Source: JBHJHP01 sp042219825
GTDB lineage: Bacteria > Bacteroidota > Bacteroidia > Bacteroidales > UBA5342
Length of the DNA: 64,000 nt
Reading direction: 5' to 3'
NCBI RefSeq assembly: GCF_042219825.1
Contig: NZ_JBHJHQ010000008.1
Coordinates: forward strand, 186,001 to 250,000
The notes beneath the pieces are model-generated. The model saw only the letters and a list, made by a program, of their open reading frames with translations. It searched no databases and was not told where the DNA came from. This document shows positions 47,485 through 57,783 of this stretch, piece after piece; the first letter of the stretch is position 1, and each line of letters starts with the position of its first letter. The translations under genes and the position numbers were made by a program.

Positions 47485-50256
47485 TTACTTCCCTTTCTCA
47501 AATTCGCTGGGTGAAATCCCAAACTGATCCTTAAAACATTTCGTGAAATATGATGGTGATGAAAAACCTACTTCATAGGCAATCTCAGAAATAGTTTTCC
47601 CACTTGTTTTAATCAGATTTAATGATAATTTCAATTTCACGGAGCGAACAAATTCGCTGACTGACATCCCGGTCAACTTTTTAATCTTTCTATAAACATG
47701 AACTCTTGAAAGACCCAACCTTTGACTTAATTCTTCTACAGTTAACTCTTCTTTTTCGAGATGTTCTTCAACTATTTGTGAGATTTTATTGAGAAATTTA
47801 CGATCAAGTTTAGAAAGATCGCTATCGTTTTCTTCAATTAGCAACTGACCTTTATAACGTTCCTGTATTTTTTCTCGAAGTTCTAGTAACTTTTTTACCC
47901 TGATTTGCAAATGTTTACTGTTAAACGGTTTGGGGATGTATGAATCGGCACCTTCTTCCAGACCTTCAAACTTTTGCTCTTGTGAAGCCCTTGCTGTAAG
48001 GAGAATAATAGGGATATGACAGGTTTTTAAATCATTCTTCAGGGTGCGGGTTAGTTCCATTCCATCCATTTCAGGCATCATAACATCGCTAATAATAATG
48101 TCAGGTTCATCTTCACGTATCAGATCAAGAGCCTTTTTACCATTTTCAGCTTCTATAATATTGTAATAATAGTTCAAACTATCTTTTATATATTCACGTA
48201 CATCTTTTTCGTCTTCAACTAAAAGAATAGTTTGCTTTTCACCAAAATCAACTTCAATATTTTTTTCTTCATTGTCCAGAACCGGATTAATATAGATTTC
48301 GTCACGTCTTTTAGGTTTGTGACCCACTGGGCGATTTCCCGATGATTTAATTTTTACCTGTTCGGTAAGATGCTTATCGCCCACCGGCAATCGAATGATA
48401 AAGATTGTTCCTTCCCCTAATTTACTTTTAACGTTAATATCTCCATGATGGAGGTCAACAAACTCTTTTGAAAGTGAAAGTCCTAATCCAGTTCCCATAT
48501 TTCCAGATGAGTTTTCAGCCTGATAAAAACGATCAAAGATATGATCAATTTGATCAGTTGGAATACCGCTACCTGTATCAGAAACTTTAATTTCTATTTC
48601 CTGATTCCAAATCTTATTTATCAAGGGTTTTGAAACCTTTAAACTGATCTTTATTGTTCCATTGACTGAAGTGAATTTAATTGCATTTGAGAGCAGGTTA
48701 AAGATAACTTTATCAAGTTTGTCATAGTCAAACCATACATTTAAGCTACTTTTTTCAGAGTCAAACAGGAGCGATATCTGCTTCTTTTCGGCCAAATCAG
48801 AAAAAGATGTTATAATTTCACGCAAAAAATCAACAATGTCATAATTTGCTGCATGTAATTGCATTTTACTGTTTTCAATTTTCCTGAAATCCATCAATTG
48901 ATTGATCATGTGTAACAGACGAAGTGAATTTCGGTGCATCATAGAAACCTGCATTCTAAAACGTTCTGGAATGTCTGCGGAATCGATCATATTCTCCAAT
49001 GGACCTAGTATAAGAGTGAGTGGTGTTCTAAACTCATGAGAAATGTTGGTAAAGAATCGAAGTTTGGCTTGTGTTGCCTCTTCCAGTTCATCAGTTAATC
49101 TGAGGAGTTCTGTATTTTGAGAAGAAATCTCATTTTTTTGCTTTTCCAGATTAATATTTGATTGTTTGAGCTTCTTATTTGCAGAAAGATACATAACAAG
49201 TAAAACAATCATTACAATAAATAAAACCGCTAGAACAAACAGAAGTACTTGCTGAACATGGTATCTTCCGTTTAATATCTTCAGCATGTTCATTGATTTA
49301 TTAATATCTGTTTGTAGCTCCGAGATATTTTGAAATTGACGACGGGTAATTTTAACATTCGATTCATCTACAATTGTTGAGGGAAGGGAATTGTATTTTT
49401 CAAATGGTTCTCCATGAAGAATTTTTGATGCTAACAGTATAGACTCTTTTCCTCCGGTTGGGTAAATTATTGTTGCAGTTAAAGTTCCGTTTTCAACCAT
49501 TTCAATTCCACCATTCGGAGTTGGTAGTCCATCCACCCCAACTATAATTAAATTGGACGAATAGTTATTTTTTTTCAGCACTTCAACCGCATTAATAGCA
49601 AGATCATCGTTAAATGCAAATATTGCATCTATGTTGGGATGTTGTTTTAACCCAGATGGCAAACTGTCAGAAATAATTTTTTCATTCCAAAAAGAATGGA
49701 TCTTGTAAACATTAATTAAGTCCGGATATTTATCAAGACCATCATTGAAACCTTTGCTCCTTTCTACGGCGGCGGATATTGTTTGAGCCCCCTGGATTTC
49801 CAAGGTCTTACCCGTGTAATTTAATTTTCTTGCAATATATTCGGCCGCAAATTGTCCTATTTCATAATTGTCTCCACCAACGTATGCGGTAAAGCTTTCT
49901 GAATCTATTCGACGATCAATCAGAATAACCGGTATACCTTTTTGATATACCTTTTCAATTGCCTTTTGTACAGGATTGATTTCATTGGGTGAAACAATTA
50001 AAAGATCAATGTCCATATTCATAAGTTCATCGATCTGTCTTATTTGCATTTCACTATTGTCTAACGCTTGCTTTACGATAATTGACAAATCCGGATGAAA
50101 TAGCAATTCTCTCTCCATCTCAGATTCCATTTTAAGTCGCCAGTTATCTCTTTGCCCACACTGCGAAAAACCAATAGTAAATTTTTCTTTCGATGAAAGA
50201 CTAAAGAATGAGAAGAAAAAGATGAAAAGAAATATGGTCGATAGTTTCTTCGTCAT
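47485..50256 (-). CDS. Hybrid two-component system (HTCS) with sugar-binding sensor
   Basis: 923-residue one-protein signalling system. Signal peptide, then a type I periplasmic binding domain (~25-310; KFTIGFSQCGQRDNWRLKMESEMERE, ILIDRRIDSESFTAYVGGDNYEIGQ, IFAFNDDLAINAVEVL), one membrane span (LLFVLAVLFIVMIVLLVMYL), coiled coil, HisKA (FFTNISHEFRTPLTLILGPLEN, phospho-His), HATPase (GTGLGLSLSKEFVDLHHG), receiver (VEDEKDVREYI, ISDVMMPEMDG, YIPKPF) and AraC HTH (~825-923). The same sensor type in B. thetaiotaomicron BT1754 binds fructose. It is divergent from the PUL operon and presumably activates it through sites at 50361-50450. Confidence 0.93.
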   Translation of the reverse strand: MTKKLSTIFLFIFFFSFFSLSSKEKFTIGFSQCGQRDNWRLKMESEMERELLFHPDLSIIVKQALDNSEMQIRQIDELMNMDIDLLIVSPNEINPVQKAIEKVYQKGIPVILIDRRIDSESFTAYVGGDNYEIGQFAAEYIARKLNYTGKTLEIQGAQTISAAVERSKGFNDGLDKYPDLINVYKIHSFWNEKIISDSLPSGLKQHPNIDAIFAFNDDLAINAVEVLKKNNYSSNLIIVGVDGLPTPNGGIEMVENGTLTATIIYPTGGKESILLASKILHGEPFEKYNSLPSTIVDESNVKITRRQFQNISELQTDINKSMNMLKILNGRYHVQQVLLFVLAVLFIVMIVLLVMYLSANKKLKQSNINLEKQKNEISSQNTELLRLTDELEEATQAKLRFFTNISHEFRTPLTLILGPLENMIDSADIPERFRMQVSMMHRNSLRLLHMINQLMDFRKIENSKMQLHAANYDIVDFLREIITSFSDLAEKKQISLLFDSEKSSLNVWFDYDKLDKVIFNLLSNAIKFTSVNGTIKISLKVSKPLINKIWNQEIEIKVSDTGSGIPTDQIDHIFDRFYQAENSSGNMGTGLGLSLSKEFVDLHHGDINVKSKLGEGTIFIIRLPVGDKHLTEQVKIKSSGNRPVGHKPKRRDEIYINPVLDNEEKNIEVDFGEKQTILLVEDEKDVREYIKDSLNYYYNIIEAENGKKALDLIREDEPDIIISDVMMPEMDGMELTRTLKNDLKTCHIPIILLTARASQEQKFEGLEEGADSYIPKPFNSKHLQIRVKKLLELREKIQERYKGQLLIEENDSDLSKLDRKFLNKISQIVEEHLEKEELTVEELSQRLGLSRVHVYRKIKKLTGMSVSEFVRSVKLKLSLNLIKTSGKTISEIAYEVGFSSPSYFTKCFKDQFGISPSEFEKGK

Positions 50257-50360
50257 TTAATTTTGTTCTCTTATAATGCTTTGTGAAAATAATAATTTTA
50301 AACGATTAACAGCCCGATTGACCTGATAAAATGTAAAAAGAATTGATTTAACCAAGACGT

Positions 50361-50450
50361 ATGTATCATATGTGATATTCATGTAACATAGGTACAAATA
50401 TGCTGTTTTTCAAGCCGATAATGTTACATAATTTCAAAGATTTGTATCAT
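50361..50450 (+). promoter_or_regulatory. Four helically phased ATGTWWCAT sites, probable HTCS-binding region
   Basis: ATGTATCAT (50361), ATGTAACAT (50381), ATGTTACAT (50421) and TTGTATCAT (50442) share a 9-bp core. Start-to-start spacing is 20, 40 and 21 bp, so all face one side of the helix. The last ends 29 bp before a TACTTTTG -7 box. The 50257-50512 spacer holds nothing else recognisable. Confidence 0.5.
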
Positions 50451-50479
50451 GATTCAAAGTCAAATTTCTGCTTTGTCCA

Positions 50480-50487
50480 TACTTTTG
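50480..50487 (+). promoter_or_regulatory. -7 promoter box of the PUL operon
   Basis: TACTTTTG (TAnnTTTG) 25 bp before the ATG at 50513. No good -33 element is present, as expected for an activator-dependent promoter. Confidence 0.6.
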
Positions 50488-50512
50488 GGTCAGTGTTTTA
50501 ATCCAATACATT

Positions 50513-51871
50513 ATGAAACAACAAAGCGTTTTTTTAACTGCCATTATAATTGCCATGGGTGGTTTTCTTTTTGGTTATGATATTGCAATGATGTCCGGGA
50601 CGACAGCCCAATTGGAGGAGTTGTTTAACCTCAATAACTTCTGGCTCGGGTTTACCGTAGCAGTTGCCATCATAGGAACCATAATAGGAACACTTTTAAT
50701 TGGCAAACCTGCAGAGAAATTTGGCAGACGAAATTCACTTATTCTTCTTTCCGGGTTATTTACGTTTTCAGCACTTGGAAGTGCATTTTCATTCAACTGG
50801 GCCATGCTTTTATTCTTCAGGTTCGTAACAGGTATTTTGCTGGGCAGTATCTCTGTTGTAACACCGATGTTTATTGCTGAAATATCACCAGCAAAAAAAC
50901 GTGGACGGCTTGTTCTCATGAACCAGTTTTTTGTAGTTACCTCCATTTTTCTGGCCTTTTTGGTCAATTATATACTTGCACAGATCATAGAAACCGGGGC
51001 ATGGCGATGGATGATCGGTGTGGAAGCAATTCCTGCCGCCTCTTTTTTCCTCCTCCTCAGGATAGTTCCAGAAAGTCCGCGATGGTTGATCAATCAAAAC
51101 CGCATTGATGAGGCCCTACAGGTATTTGAACGTATTAAAGCGGAAGATCCTGCAAAAGAAGTAGAAATTGTAAAAACTTCGGTTGAAACAGAGCTAAAGA
51201 TGGCTCACGGCAAATTGTTTGTCAAGGAGAATAAATACCCGATTATGATAGCTATTCTAATGGCTGCCTTTAACCAACTGGCCGGCATTAATGCCATTAT
51301 GATATATGCGCCGCGTGTGTTTGAAATGGCCGGGTTTGGCACTAACTCCTCCCTACTTCAGTCCATTTCTATAGGTGCAACCAATCTGTTATTCACTTTT
51401 GTGGCACTCTTTTTAATTGACCGCTATGGCAGACGTACCCTGCTGATGATTGGATCTGTTGGCATGGTTTTCTTCCTTGGCATGTTGTCAAAAGCATTTT
51501 TCACCAACAATTTCTCAGAACTGGGAGGTTATGGTGTCATGATTTATCTGATGGGATTCATTGCCTTTTTTGCATTTTCACAGGGAGCTGTATTGTGGGT
51601 GGTTATCTCCGAGATCTTCCCGAATAAAGTCCGTTCAAAAGGACAGGCGCTTGGCACATTCACACACTGGATATTTGCAGCAGCCTTAATTTGGGGATTT
51701 CCGGTATTTGCAAAAATGCCAACTATCGGTGGAGGTCCCTCTTTTGCATTTTTTGCTGTGATGATGGTCATTCATTTCTTTTTTGCATGGCGCGTATTAC
51801 CAGAAACCAAAGGAAAATCACTGGAAGATATACAGGAATATTTTGAAATCAGAACTAAAAAATCAGCATGA
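50513..51871 (+). CDS. MFS sugar porter (fructose/hexose or sucrose import)
   Basis: 452 residues, 12 membrane spans. Sugar-porter signatures: GGFLFGYDIAMMSGT, KFGRRNSL, VPESPRWLINQNR, DRYGRRTLLM, LPETKGKSLEDIQEYF. It carries sugar across the inner membrane by proton symport. As first gene of the operon, with fructokinase overlapping by 4 bp (ATGA), fructose is the likely cargo; a disaccharide cannot be ruled out. Confidence 0.92.
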   Translation: MKQQSVFLTAIIIAMGGFLFGYDIAMMSGTTAQLEELFNLNNFWLGFTVAVAIIGTIIGTLLIGKPAEKFGRRNSLILLSGLFTFSALGSAFSFNWAMLLFFRFVTGILLGSISVVTPMFIAEISPAKKRGRLVLMNQFFVVTSIFLAFLVNYILAQIIETGAWRWMIGVEAIPAASFFLLLRIVPESPRWLINQNRIDEALQVFERIKAEDPAKEVEIVKTSVETELKMAHGKLFVKENKYPIMIAILMAAFNQLAGINAIMIYAPRVFEMAGFGTNSSLLQSISIGATNLLFTFVALFLIDRYGRRTLLMIGSVGMVFFLGMLSKAFFTNNFSELGGYGVMIYLMGFIAFFAFSQGAVLWVVISEIFPNKVRSKGQALGTFTHWIFAAALIWGFPVFAKMPTIGGGPSFAFFAVMMVIHFFFAWRVLPETKGKSLEDIQEYFEIRTKKSA

Positions 51872-52755
51872 TGAAATCAGAGGGATCAAAAATATTGTGT
51901 TTTGGTGAAGTACTTTGGGACATGTTGCCAACCGGAGAAAAACCGGGTGGAGCCCCTATGAATGTAGCATTACACCTTAAAAATTTCGGACTTGATGTTG
52001 CAATGGTAAGTAAAACCGGGAATGATGAACACGGACGGATGCTTATAGAATTTATGCGGGGATCGGGACTAAACACTGATCTTATTTTCAAAGATGAAAT
52101 GCTTGAGACCAGTAAAGTTTTGGTTCATATTGATGGACAACACGCCAGTTTTGAAATTTGTGAACCCGTGGCATGGGATAACATAACATTATCAGATGAA
52201 CTAGTACAGATTGCAGATGGATGTAATTATATAGTATATGGCAGTCTTGCCTCGCGAAATATTAAAACACGAAAAACTTTACAGAACCTTCTAAGAAAAG
52301 ACATGATAAAAATTATGGATGTCAACCTGCGCCCACCATACACAGATTCTGAAGTCATTATTCCATTATTAAAAAAAGCTGACATTCTAAAACTGAACGA
52401 TGAAGAAATTATGACAATAGGATCTTGGTTTAACCAAAATGATACAATTCCACAACTAATGAAATGGATTGCAAAAGAAATGGAATTAAAAGCAGTAAGT
52501 GTAACACGTGGAGAACAAGGAGCTTTGCTTTATCAGAATGGGAGATTATACGTGCACAAAGGCTACAAAGTTAATGCCTTTGACCCGGTTGGCGCCGGTG
52601 ATGCATTCCTTGCCGGGTACATTTATTCCCTGATTTCAGAGAAAGTCCCTGAGGAAAGCCTGGATTACGCCTGTGCAACCGGAGCTCTGGTAGCATCAAA
52701 AAACGGAGCTACGCCCTCATACAGTCAATTGGAAATCGAAAACATCAGACAATAA
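51868..52755 (+). CDS. PfkB-family fructokinase
   Basis: 295 residues. N-terminal CFGEVLWDMLPTGEKPGGAPMNVALHLKNFG is the sugar-binding region of fructokinases. C-terminal PfkB signature FDPVGAGDAFLAGYIYSL contains the anion hole and catalytic Asp. It makes fructose-6-phosphate from imported fructose. Two adjacent ATGs (51868, 51871) are possible starts; both overlap the porter stop. Its place in the operon makes fructose the shared product of the pathway. Confidence 0.92.
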   Translation: MMKSEGSKILCFGEVLWDMLPTGEKPGGAPMNVALHLKNFGLDVAMVSKTGNDEHGRMLIEFMRGSGLNTDLIFKDEMLETSKVLVHIDGQHASFEICEPVAWDNITLSDELVQIADGCNYIVYGSLASRNIKTRKTLQNLLRKDMIKIMDVNLRPPYTDSEVIIPLLKKADILKLNDEEIMTIGSWFNQNDTIPQLMKWIAKEMELKAVSVTRGEQGALLYQNGRLYVHKGYKVNAFDPVGAGDAFLAGYIYSLISEKVPEESLDYACATGALVASKNGATPSYSQLEIENIRQ

Positions 52756-52830
52756 AATGCTACACCTTTTCAGAATAAAAATTATTCATACAGAAATGAG
52801 AAAAAATTTATTAACCAATAAGATAATTCT

Positions 52831-55800
52831 ATGAGACAGAAAAACACATTAAAATTGACTTTTTTGTTAGGCATATTACTCTTATGCTCAACAAATTTGC
52901 TTGCTCAAACAATTTCAGTAACCGGAACTGTTACTGACGCAGGAGACAAAACCACAATTCCTGGGGTGAATATTGTTGTTAAGGGGACCTCCCTGGGAAC
53001 AATCACGGATCTTGATGGGAAATACATCCTCAATAATATTCCTGAAAATGGAACCTTGGTATTTAAGTATGTTGGGATGCTAACTCAGGAAGTATTAATC
53101 AATGGTCAGACGACAATTGACGTACAAATGAAGCAAGATGCAATTGGACTTGAAGAGGTTGTTGCAGTTGGATATCAAAGTCAGCGTAAAGCAGACCTAA
53201 CCGGTGCAGTTGAAGTTGTAAAAATGGAATCCATTAAAGATGCTAGTTTAAGTTCAGGAAACCCGATGCAAGCTCTACAGGGCAGAGTTCCGGGACTTTA
53301 TATTGAAAAAACAGGAACTCCAACCGGCACAAACAGCAGAATTCTTATTCGTGGTGTCAACACCCTCGGTGATAACAATCCTTTGTATATAATTGATGGG
53401 GTGCCAACTAAAAGACCAGAGGTTTTTCAGGGATTGAGCGCAGGATCAATTGTATCAGTTCAGGTTTTAAAAGATGCATCGGCTTCATCCATTTATGGTT
53501 CACGAGCATCCAATGGCGTTGTTATCGTTACAACGAAAAATGGTTCTGACATGAAAGGGAAGGTTAATGTTCAACTAAACTCAAATTTCTCTGTCCAGAC
53601 AGAAAAACCACAACGTTTTAAAATGTTAAATGCTGTTGATCGTGGACGTGCACTTTGGCAGGCATCTGTAAATGACGGCGTTGATCCTGCGGGTGGATAT
53701 GGTGAGATTTATAATTTTGACTGGAACGGTGATTACAACAATCCTGTTTTAAATAGTGTAACAGTACAACCATATGTTGGAGGTGACAGAAATGTTCCGG
53801 CTGGAGATACAGACTGGCAGGACGTAACCTACGAAACAGGCTATGTAATCAATAATGAATTAACAGTTTCGGGTGGCACAGATAAATCATCAGTTTTAAT
53901 GAATCTGGGGCATATTAAAAATACCGGTATGTTGAAATATACCAATTATGACAGGATTACGGCAAGAATAAATGCTCAAACCAAATTATTAAATGACAGA
54001 CTTAGTTTTGGAATTAACACACAAGTTGTAACCTCAAATGAAACACTTGAAACTCCGGATCTTGGAAGTTCACCGACACCGGGATTAGCTGTCACCCTGG
54101 TTCCGACTATTCCATTGTATACCGCTACTGGAGAATTTGGCGGGCCTATCGGATCAGGATACTCAGATCGAAATAATCCGGTATTTATGCAATATCTCAA
54201 CCGCTGGGATAATACAAACCGCTCCTATTTATTTGGAAGTGTTTTCGCACAGTTAGAGCCGATTAAGAACTTAATAATCCGATCAACTCTTGGAATTGAC
54301 TATTCAATGGTGAAAGATAAAGATATAGAACCAAGTTTTACAAATGGTTTTATTGCCAGAAGTGTAAACTACATGCGAATATATAATAGCGATTTCACAA
54401 ATGTTACCTGGTCAAATACTGCAAGATATAGTTTAAATCTGGATAAAAACAAATTTGGATTTTTAATAGGGGTTGAGGCTGTTAGTGATGATTTCCAGGA
54501 TTTTACAGGTTATAAGGAAGGATTCTCTACGCAAACTGAAGACTTCTTTGTATTAAGCGCAGGAACAAGTAATGGGAACAGTTTTGGAACCGCTACCGGA
54601 AGTCGTTTATTCTCTCAGTTTGGTAAAATTGATTATAATTATGCAGAAAAATATTTAGCGTCCTTAACACTGCGCAGGGATGGATCTTCCAGGTTTGGGA
54701 AAGACAATCGTTTTGGTTTCTTCCCTGCCGCCACATTCGGATGGAGGATCAGCGAAGAAGACTTCTTAAAAAATGTAGATAAACTTTCCAATTTAAAATT
54801 TCGTGTTGGTGCCGGTAGTGTTGGCAATCAGGATGTTGGTGATTTTGCAAGTCTGGGGCTTTTTGAACCACGCTACGGAGCGACAGCCAATCAGGTTTCC
54901 TCCATCAACCATAACGACTTTTTCGATGATTACTGGAATGTAGGTTCCGCCTATTCGTTAAGTGGTGCTGATTCCGGCAACCTTCCATCCGGTTTTGTAT
55001 CGGTTCAAGCTGCAAATCCGGGATTACGTTGGGAGACAACAGATGAATTAAACATAGGTATCGATTTTGGGTTATTCAATAGCGACATTATTGGCTCGTT
55101 CGATTGGTACACGCGTAAAACAAAAGACATTCTTATTCAGCCTCCTGTTGCATCCGCATTAGGTGAAGGACAACAACAGTTCTTAAATGGTGCGACCAAG
55201 ATCAATAACGGTTGGGAATTCTCATTAAGTTATCGAAAAAAAGTCAACACTGATTTTTCTTATGAAATCATTGGAAGTGCAAGCCATTTTGCGGATAGAA
55301 TAACAGAATTACCGGAAGAAGTACGTACTGCTTATCCAGGGAACTCGGAGCAAACTGTTTTAGGTCATTCAGAATTATCAATTTTTGGATTTGTAACGGA
55401 TGGAATTTTCCAAAATCAACAAGAGGTTGATGCCCATGCAACGCAGGTTGGAGCCGCACCCGGACGCATACGATATAAAGACTTAAATAAAGACGGAAAA
55501 ATTGATGCACTTGATCAGGAATTTTTAGGCACACTATTGCCAAAACTGGAATACAGTCTGCGCGTTGACTTATACTACAAAAACTTTGACTTATCATTAT
55601 TCGGGTCAGGTGTTGCGGGTAAAACCGGCTATGATCCATATACTTTTTATAATGATTTTATACGAGGAAGAGACAATGTAGGTACAGGAGTATTCAGAGC
55701 CTGGACTCCACAGAATCCAACTTCAACTGTTCCCGCATTAAGTTTATCTGATAATAACAATGAAACAAGAACATCAGATTATTTATACGTAAACGCCTCT

Positions 55801-56016
55801 TATTTTAAAATGAGAAATTTACAGTTAGGTTACAGTTTTCCAAAAGCAACCTTGCAAAATGCACACATCGAAAACTTAAGAATATACCTGATGGCTGAAA
55901 ATTTGTTCTGGCTTAAAAGCAAAGACTTTCAGGGACCTGATCCAGAACGAACAGATATAAATACCATTCCTGTTCCAACCTCCTTTTCATTTGGAGTAAA
56001 CTTATCAATTAACTAA
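52831..56016 (+). CDS. SusC-type TonB-linked transporter of the PUL
   Basis: 1061 residues. Signal peptide (TFLLGILLLCSTNLLAQ), carboxypeptidase-like domain (ISVTGTVTDAGDKTTIPGVNIVVKGTSLGTITDLDGKYIL), plug (NPMQALQGRVPGLYIEKTGTPTGTNSRILIRGVNTLGDNNPLYIIDGVP, LKDASASSIYGSRASNGVVIVTTKNG) and barrel ending SFSFGVNLSIN. It moves oligosaccharides into the periplasm. It follows fructokinase by 75 bp and precedes susD by 17 bp. No separate promoter was found for it. Confidence 0.95.
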   Translation: MRQKNTLKLTFLLGILLLCSTNLLAQTISVTGTVTDAGDKTTIPGVNIVVKGTSLGTITDLDGKYILNNIPENGTLVFKYVGMLTQEVLINGQTTIDVQMKQDAIGLEEVVAVGYQSQRKADLTGAVEVVKMESIKDASLSSGNPMQALQGRVPGLYIEKTGTPTGTNSRILIRGVNTLGDNNPLYIIDGVPTKRPEVFQGLSAGSIVSVQVLKDASASSIYGSRASNGVVIVTTKNGSDMKGKVNVQLNSNFSVQTEKPQRFKMLNAVDRGRALWQASVNDGVDPAGGYGEIYNFDWNGDYNNPVLNSVTVQPYVGGDRNVPAGDTDWQDVTYETGYVINNELTVSGGTDKSSVLMNLGHIKNTGMLKYTNYDRITARINAQTKLLNDRLSFGINTQVVTSNETLETPDLGSSPTPGLAVTLVPTIPLYTATGEFGGPIGSGYSDRNNPVFMQYLNRWDNTNRSYLFGSVFAQLEPIKNLIIRSTLGIDYSMVKDKDIEPSFTNGFIARSVNYMRIYNSDFTNVTWSNTARYSLNLDKNKFGFLIGVEAVSDDFQDFTGYKEGFSTQTEDFFVLSAGTSNGNSFGTATGSRLFSQFGKIDYNYAEKYLASLTLRRDGSSRFGKDNRFGFFPAATFGWRISEEDFLKNVDKLSNLKFRVGAGSVGNQDVGDFASLGLFEPRYGATANQVSSINHNDFFDDYWNVGSAYSLSGADSGNLPSGFVSVQAANPGLRWETTDELNIGIDFGLFNSDIIGSFDWYTRKTKDILIQPPVASALGEGQQQFLNGATKINNGWEFSLSYRKKVNTDFSYEIIGSASHFADRITELPEEVRTAYPGNSEQTVLGHSELSIFGFVTDGIFQNQQEVDAHATQVGAAPGRIRYKDLNKDGKIDALDQEFLGTLLPKLEYSLRVDLYYKNFDLSLFGSGVAGKTGYDPYTFYNDFIRGRDNVGTGVFRAWTPQNPTSTVPALSLSDNNNETRTSDYLYVNASYFKMRNLQLGYSFPKATLQNAHIENLRIYLMAENLFWLKSKDFQGPDPERTDINTIPVPTSFSFGVNLSIN

Positions 56017-56033
56017 TATTAAAACTCAAAGTC

Positions 56034-57776
56034 ATGAAAATAAAATATAATAATATTTACATTATTCTCATACTCAGCATATTGCTTGGGTCATGTGAAA
56101 ATTATCTCGAAACTGAGCCAAAAGGTTTTATTTCTGCTGGCAGCCCTACGGTTGAAGGCGCTGAAGGTCTTGTAACAGCTGCATATGCAGGAATAGGAAA
56201 CGATGATATGATCGGGCCTATTGCAAGCATGTGGGTTTATGGAAGCGTCAGGTCAGATGATGCTTACAAAGGAGGAGGCGGAGTTGCCGATGTGGAACCG
56301 TTTAATTTTTATGAACAGTATAACTTAACTCAACCATTTCAAAGTTGGTTAGCAGGACTTCCATATACATGGGAAAATTACTACAGTGCAATTTCCAGAG
56401 CTAATTCTGCATTACGAACACTAAATCAGTTGACGGATTCCGAGTTCGAACTAAGAAAAGTTAGAATAGCAGAAGCCCGATTTTTAAGAGGACATTCTCA
56501 TTTTATGCTAAAAGTACTTTTTAAATATGTTCCCTATATCACAGAAGATTTAACAAATGAGCAAATTTTAGAAACTTCAAACCGACAATATTCAAATGAT
56601 GAGTTATGGAATAAAATAGCTGAAGATTTTCAATATGCTGTTGATAATCTTCCTGAGTCTCAGACGGAAATTGGAAGAGCTAACAAGTTTGCAGCTGCGG
56701 CATATCTTGCAAAGGTAAGATTATACCAGGCTTACGAACAGGATGAAAACAATCAGGTTATCAATATTAATCAAACAAGATTGCAGGAAGTTGTAAATTT
56801 AACACAAATGGTAATTGAATCTGGACAATACAGTTTACAACCAGATTTTGCGGAGAATTTCTTAAATGGTTATGACAACGGACCCGAATCCGTCTTCGCC
56901 ATACAATTCAGTATTAGTGATGGAACCACTGCTGGTCGGTTAAATTTCGAAAACGGTTTGAATTATCCTCATGGTGCTCCTCAATATGGTTGTTGTGGAT
57001 TTCATCAACCAAGTCAGAATCTTGTAAATGCCTTTGCTACTGATGAAAATGGTTTGCCCAAATTTGATACGTTCAACAATGTTGAACTGAGTGCCACAGA
57101 TATTACTCCTGATGGTGTTACAGTTGATCCCAGGATTGATCATACTGTTGGTATGGATGGACATCCCTATAAATACAGGAATGAAGACTCATATATTTTC
57201 AGCAATAGTTGGGTTCGTGATCCCGGTGTCTATGGTCTGTTTCAAAGTATGAAAGAACAACAAGCTGCAGATTGTTCCTGCTACAAAAAGCAAGGACCTT
57301 TCATGGGTGTTTCAAAAAATATTGATATCATACGTTATGCCGATGTATTATTGATGCAGGCTGAAGCATATATAGAACTTGGACAACAGGAAAACGCAAG
57401 GCCTCTTATTAATCAAATAAGAAAACGAGCCTCAGAAAGTACTGGTCGAACCAAACTTGCAGATGGGACCGATCCATCTAATTACCTGATTTCAGAATAT
57501 GACGGGGTAAATCTGGCATGGTCACAGGAAAATGCACGGATGGCATTGCGCTGGGAAAGAAGAATGGAATTCGCAATGGAAAGTCCGCGCTTTTTCGATC
57601 TTGTACGTTGGGGCATAGCCGAACCTGCTTTAAATGCTTATCTGGAAAAGGAAAAGACCAGAAAAGACTTCCTTAACAATGCCAGGTTTACGGCAGGCAG
57701 AGATGAATATTATCCAATTCCACAACGTGAAATTGATTTTACAAAAGGGTTATACAAGCAAAATGCAGGTTATTAA
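56034..57776 (+). CDS. SusD-type surface glycan-binding lipoprotein
   Basis: 580-residue lipoprotein (IILILSILLGSCENY, lipobox LGSC). N-terminal SusD-like region with YSAISRANSALRTLNQL and RFLRGHSHFMLKVLFKYVPYI. C-terminal RagB/SusD part with IIRYADVLLMQAEAYIELG, WERRMEFAMESPRFFDLVRWG and DEYYPIPQREIDFTKGL. It forms the lid of the SusC channel and binds the incoming glycan. A perfect hairpin follows 7 bp after the stop codon. Confidence 0.95.
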   Translation: MKIKYNNIYIILILSILLGSCENYLETEPKGFISAGSPTVEGAEGLVTAAYAGIGNDDMIGPIASMWVYGSVRSDDAYKGGGGVADVEPFNFYEQYNLTQPFQSWLAGLPYTWENYYSAISRANSALRTLNQLTDSEFELRKVRIAEARFLRGHSHFMLKVLFKYVPYITEDLTNEQILETSNRQYSNDELWNKIAEDFQYAVDNLPESQTEIGRANKFAAAAYLAKVRLYQAYEQDENNQVININQTRLQEVVNLTQMVIESGQYSLQPDFAENFLNGYDNGPESVFAIQFSISDGTTAGRLNFENGLNYPHGAPQYGCCGFHQPSQNLVNAFATDENGLPKFDTFNNVELSATDITPDGVTVDPRIDHTVGMDGHPYKYRNEDSYIFSNSWVRDPGVYGLFQSMKEQQAADCSCYKKQGPFMGVSKNIDIIRYADVLLMQAEAYIELGQQENARPLINQIRKRASESTGRTKLADGTDPSNYLISEYDGVNLAWSQENARMALRWERRMEFAMESPRFFDLVRWGIAEPALNAYLEKEKTRKDFLNNARFTAGRDEYYPIPQREIDFTKGLYKQNAGY

Positions 57777-57783
57777 TTTTCAA

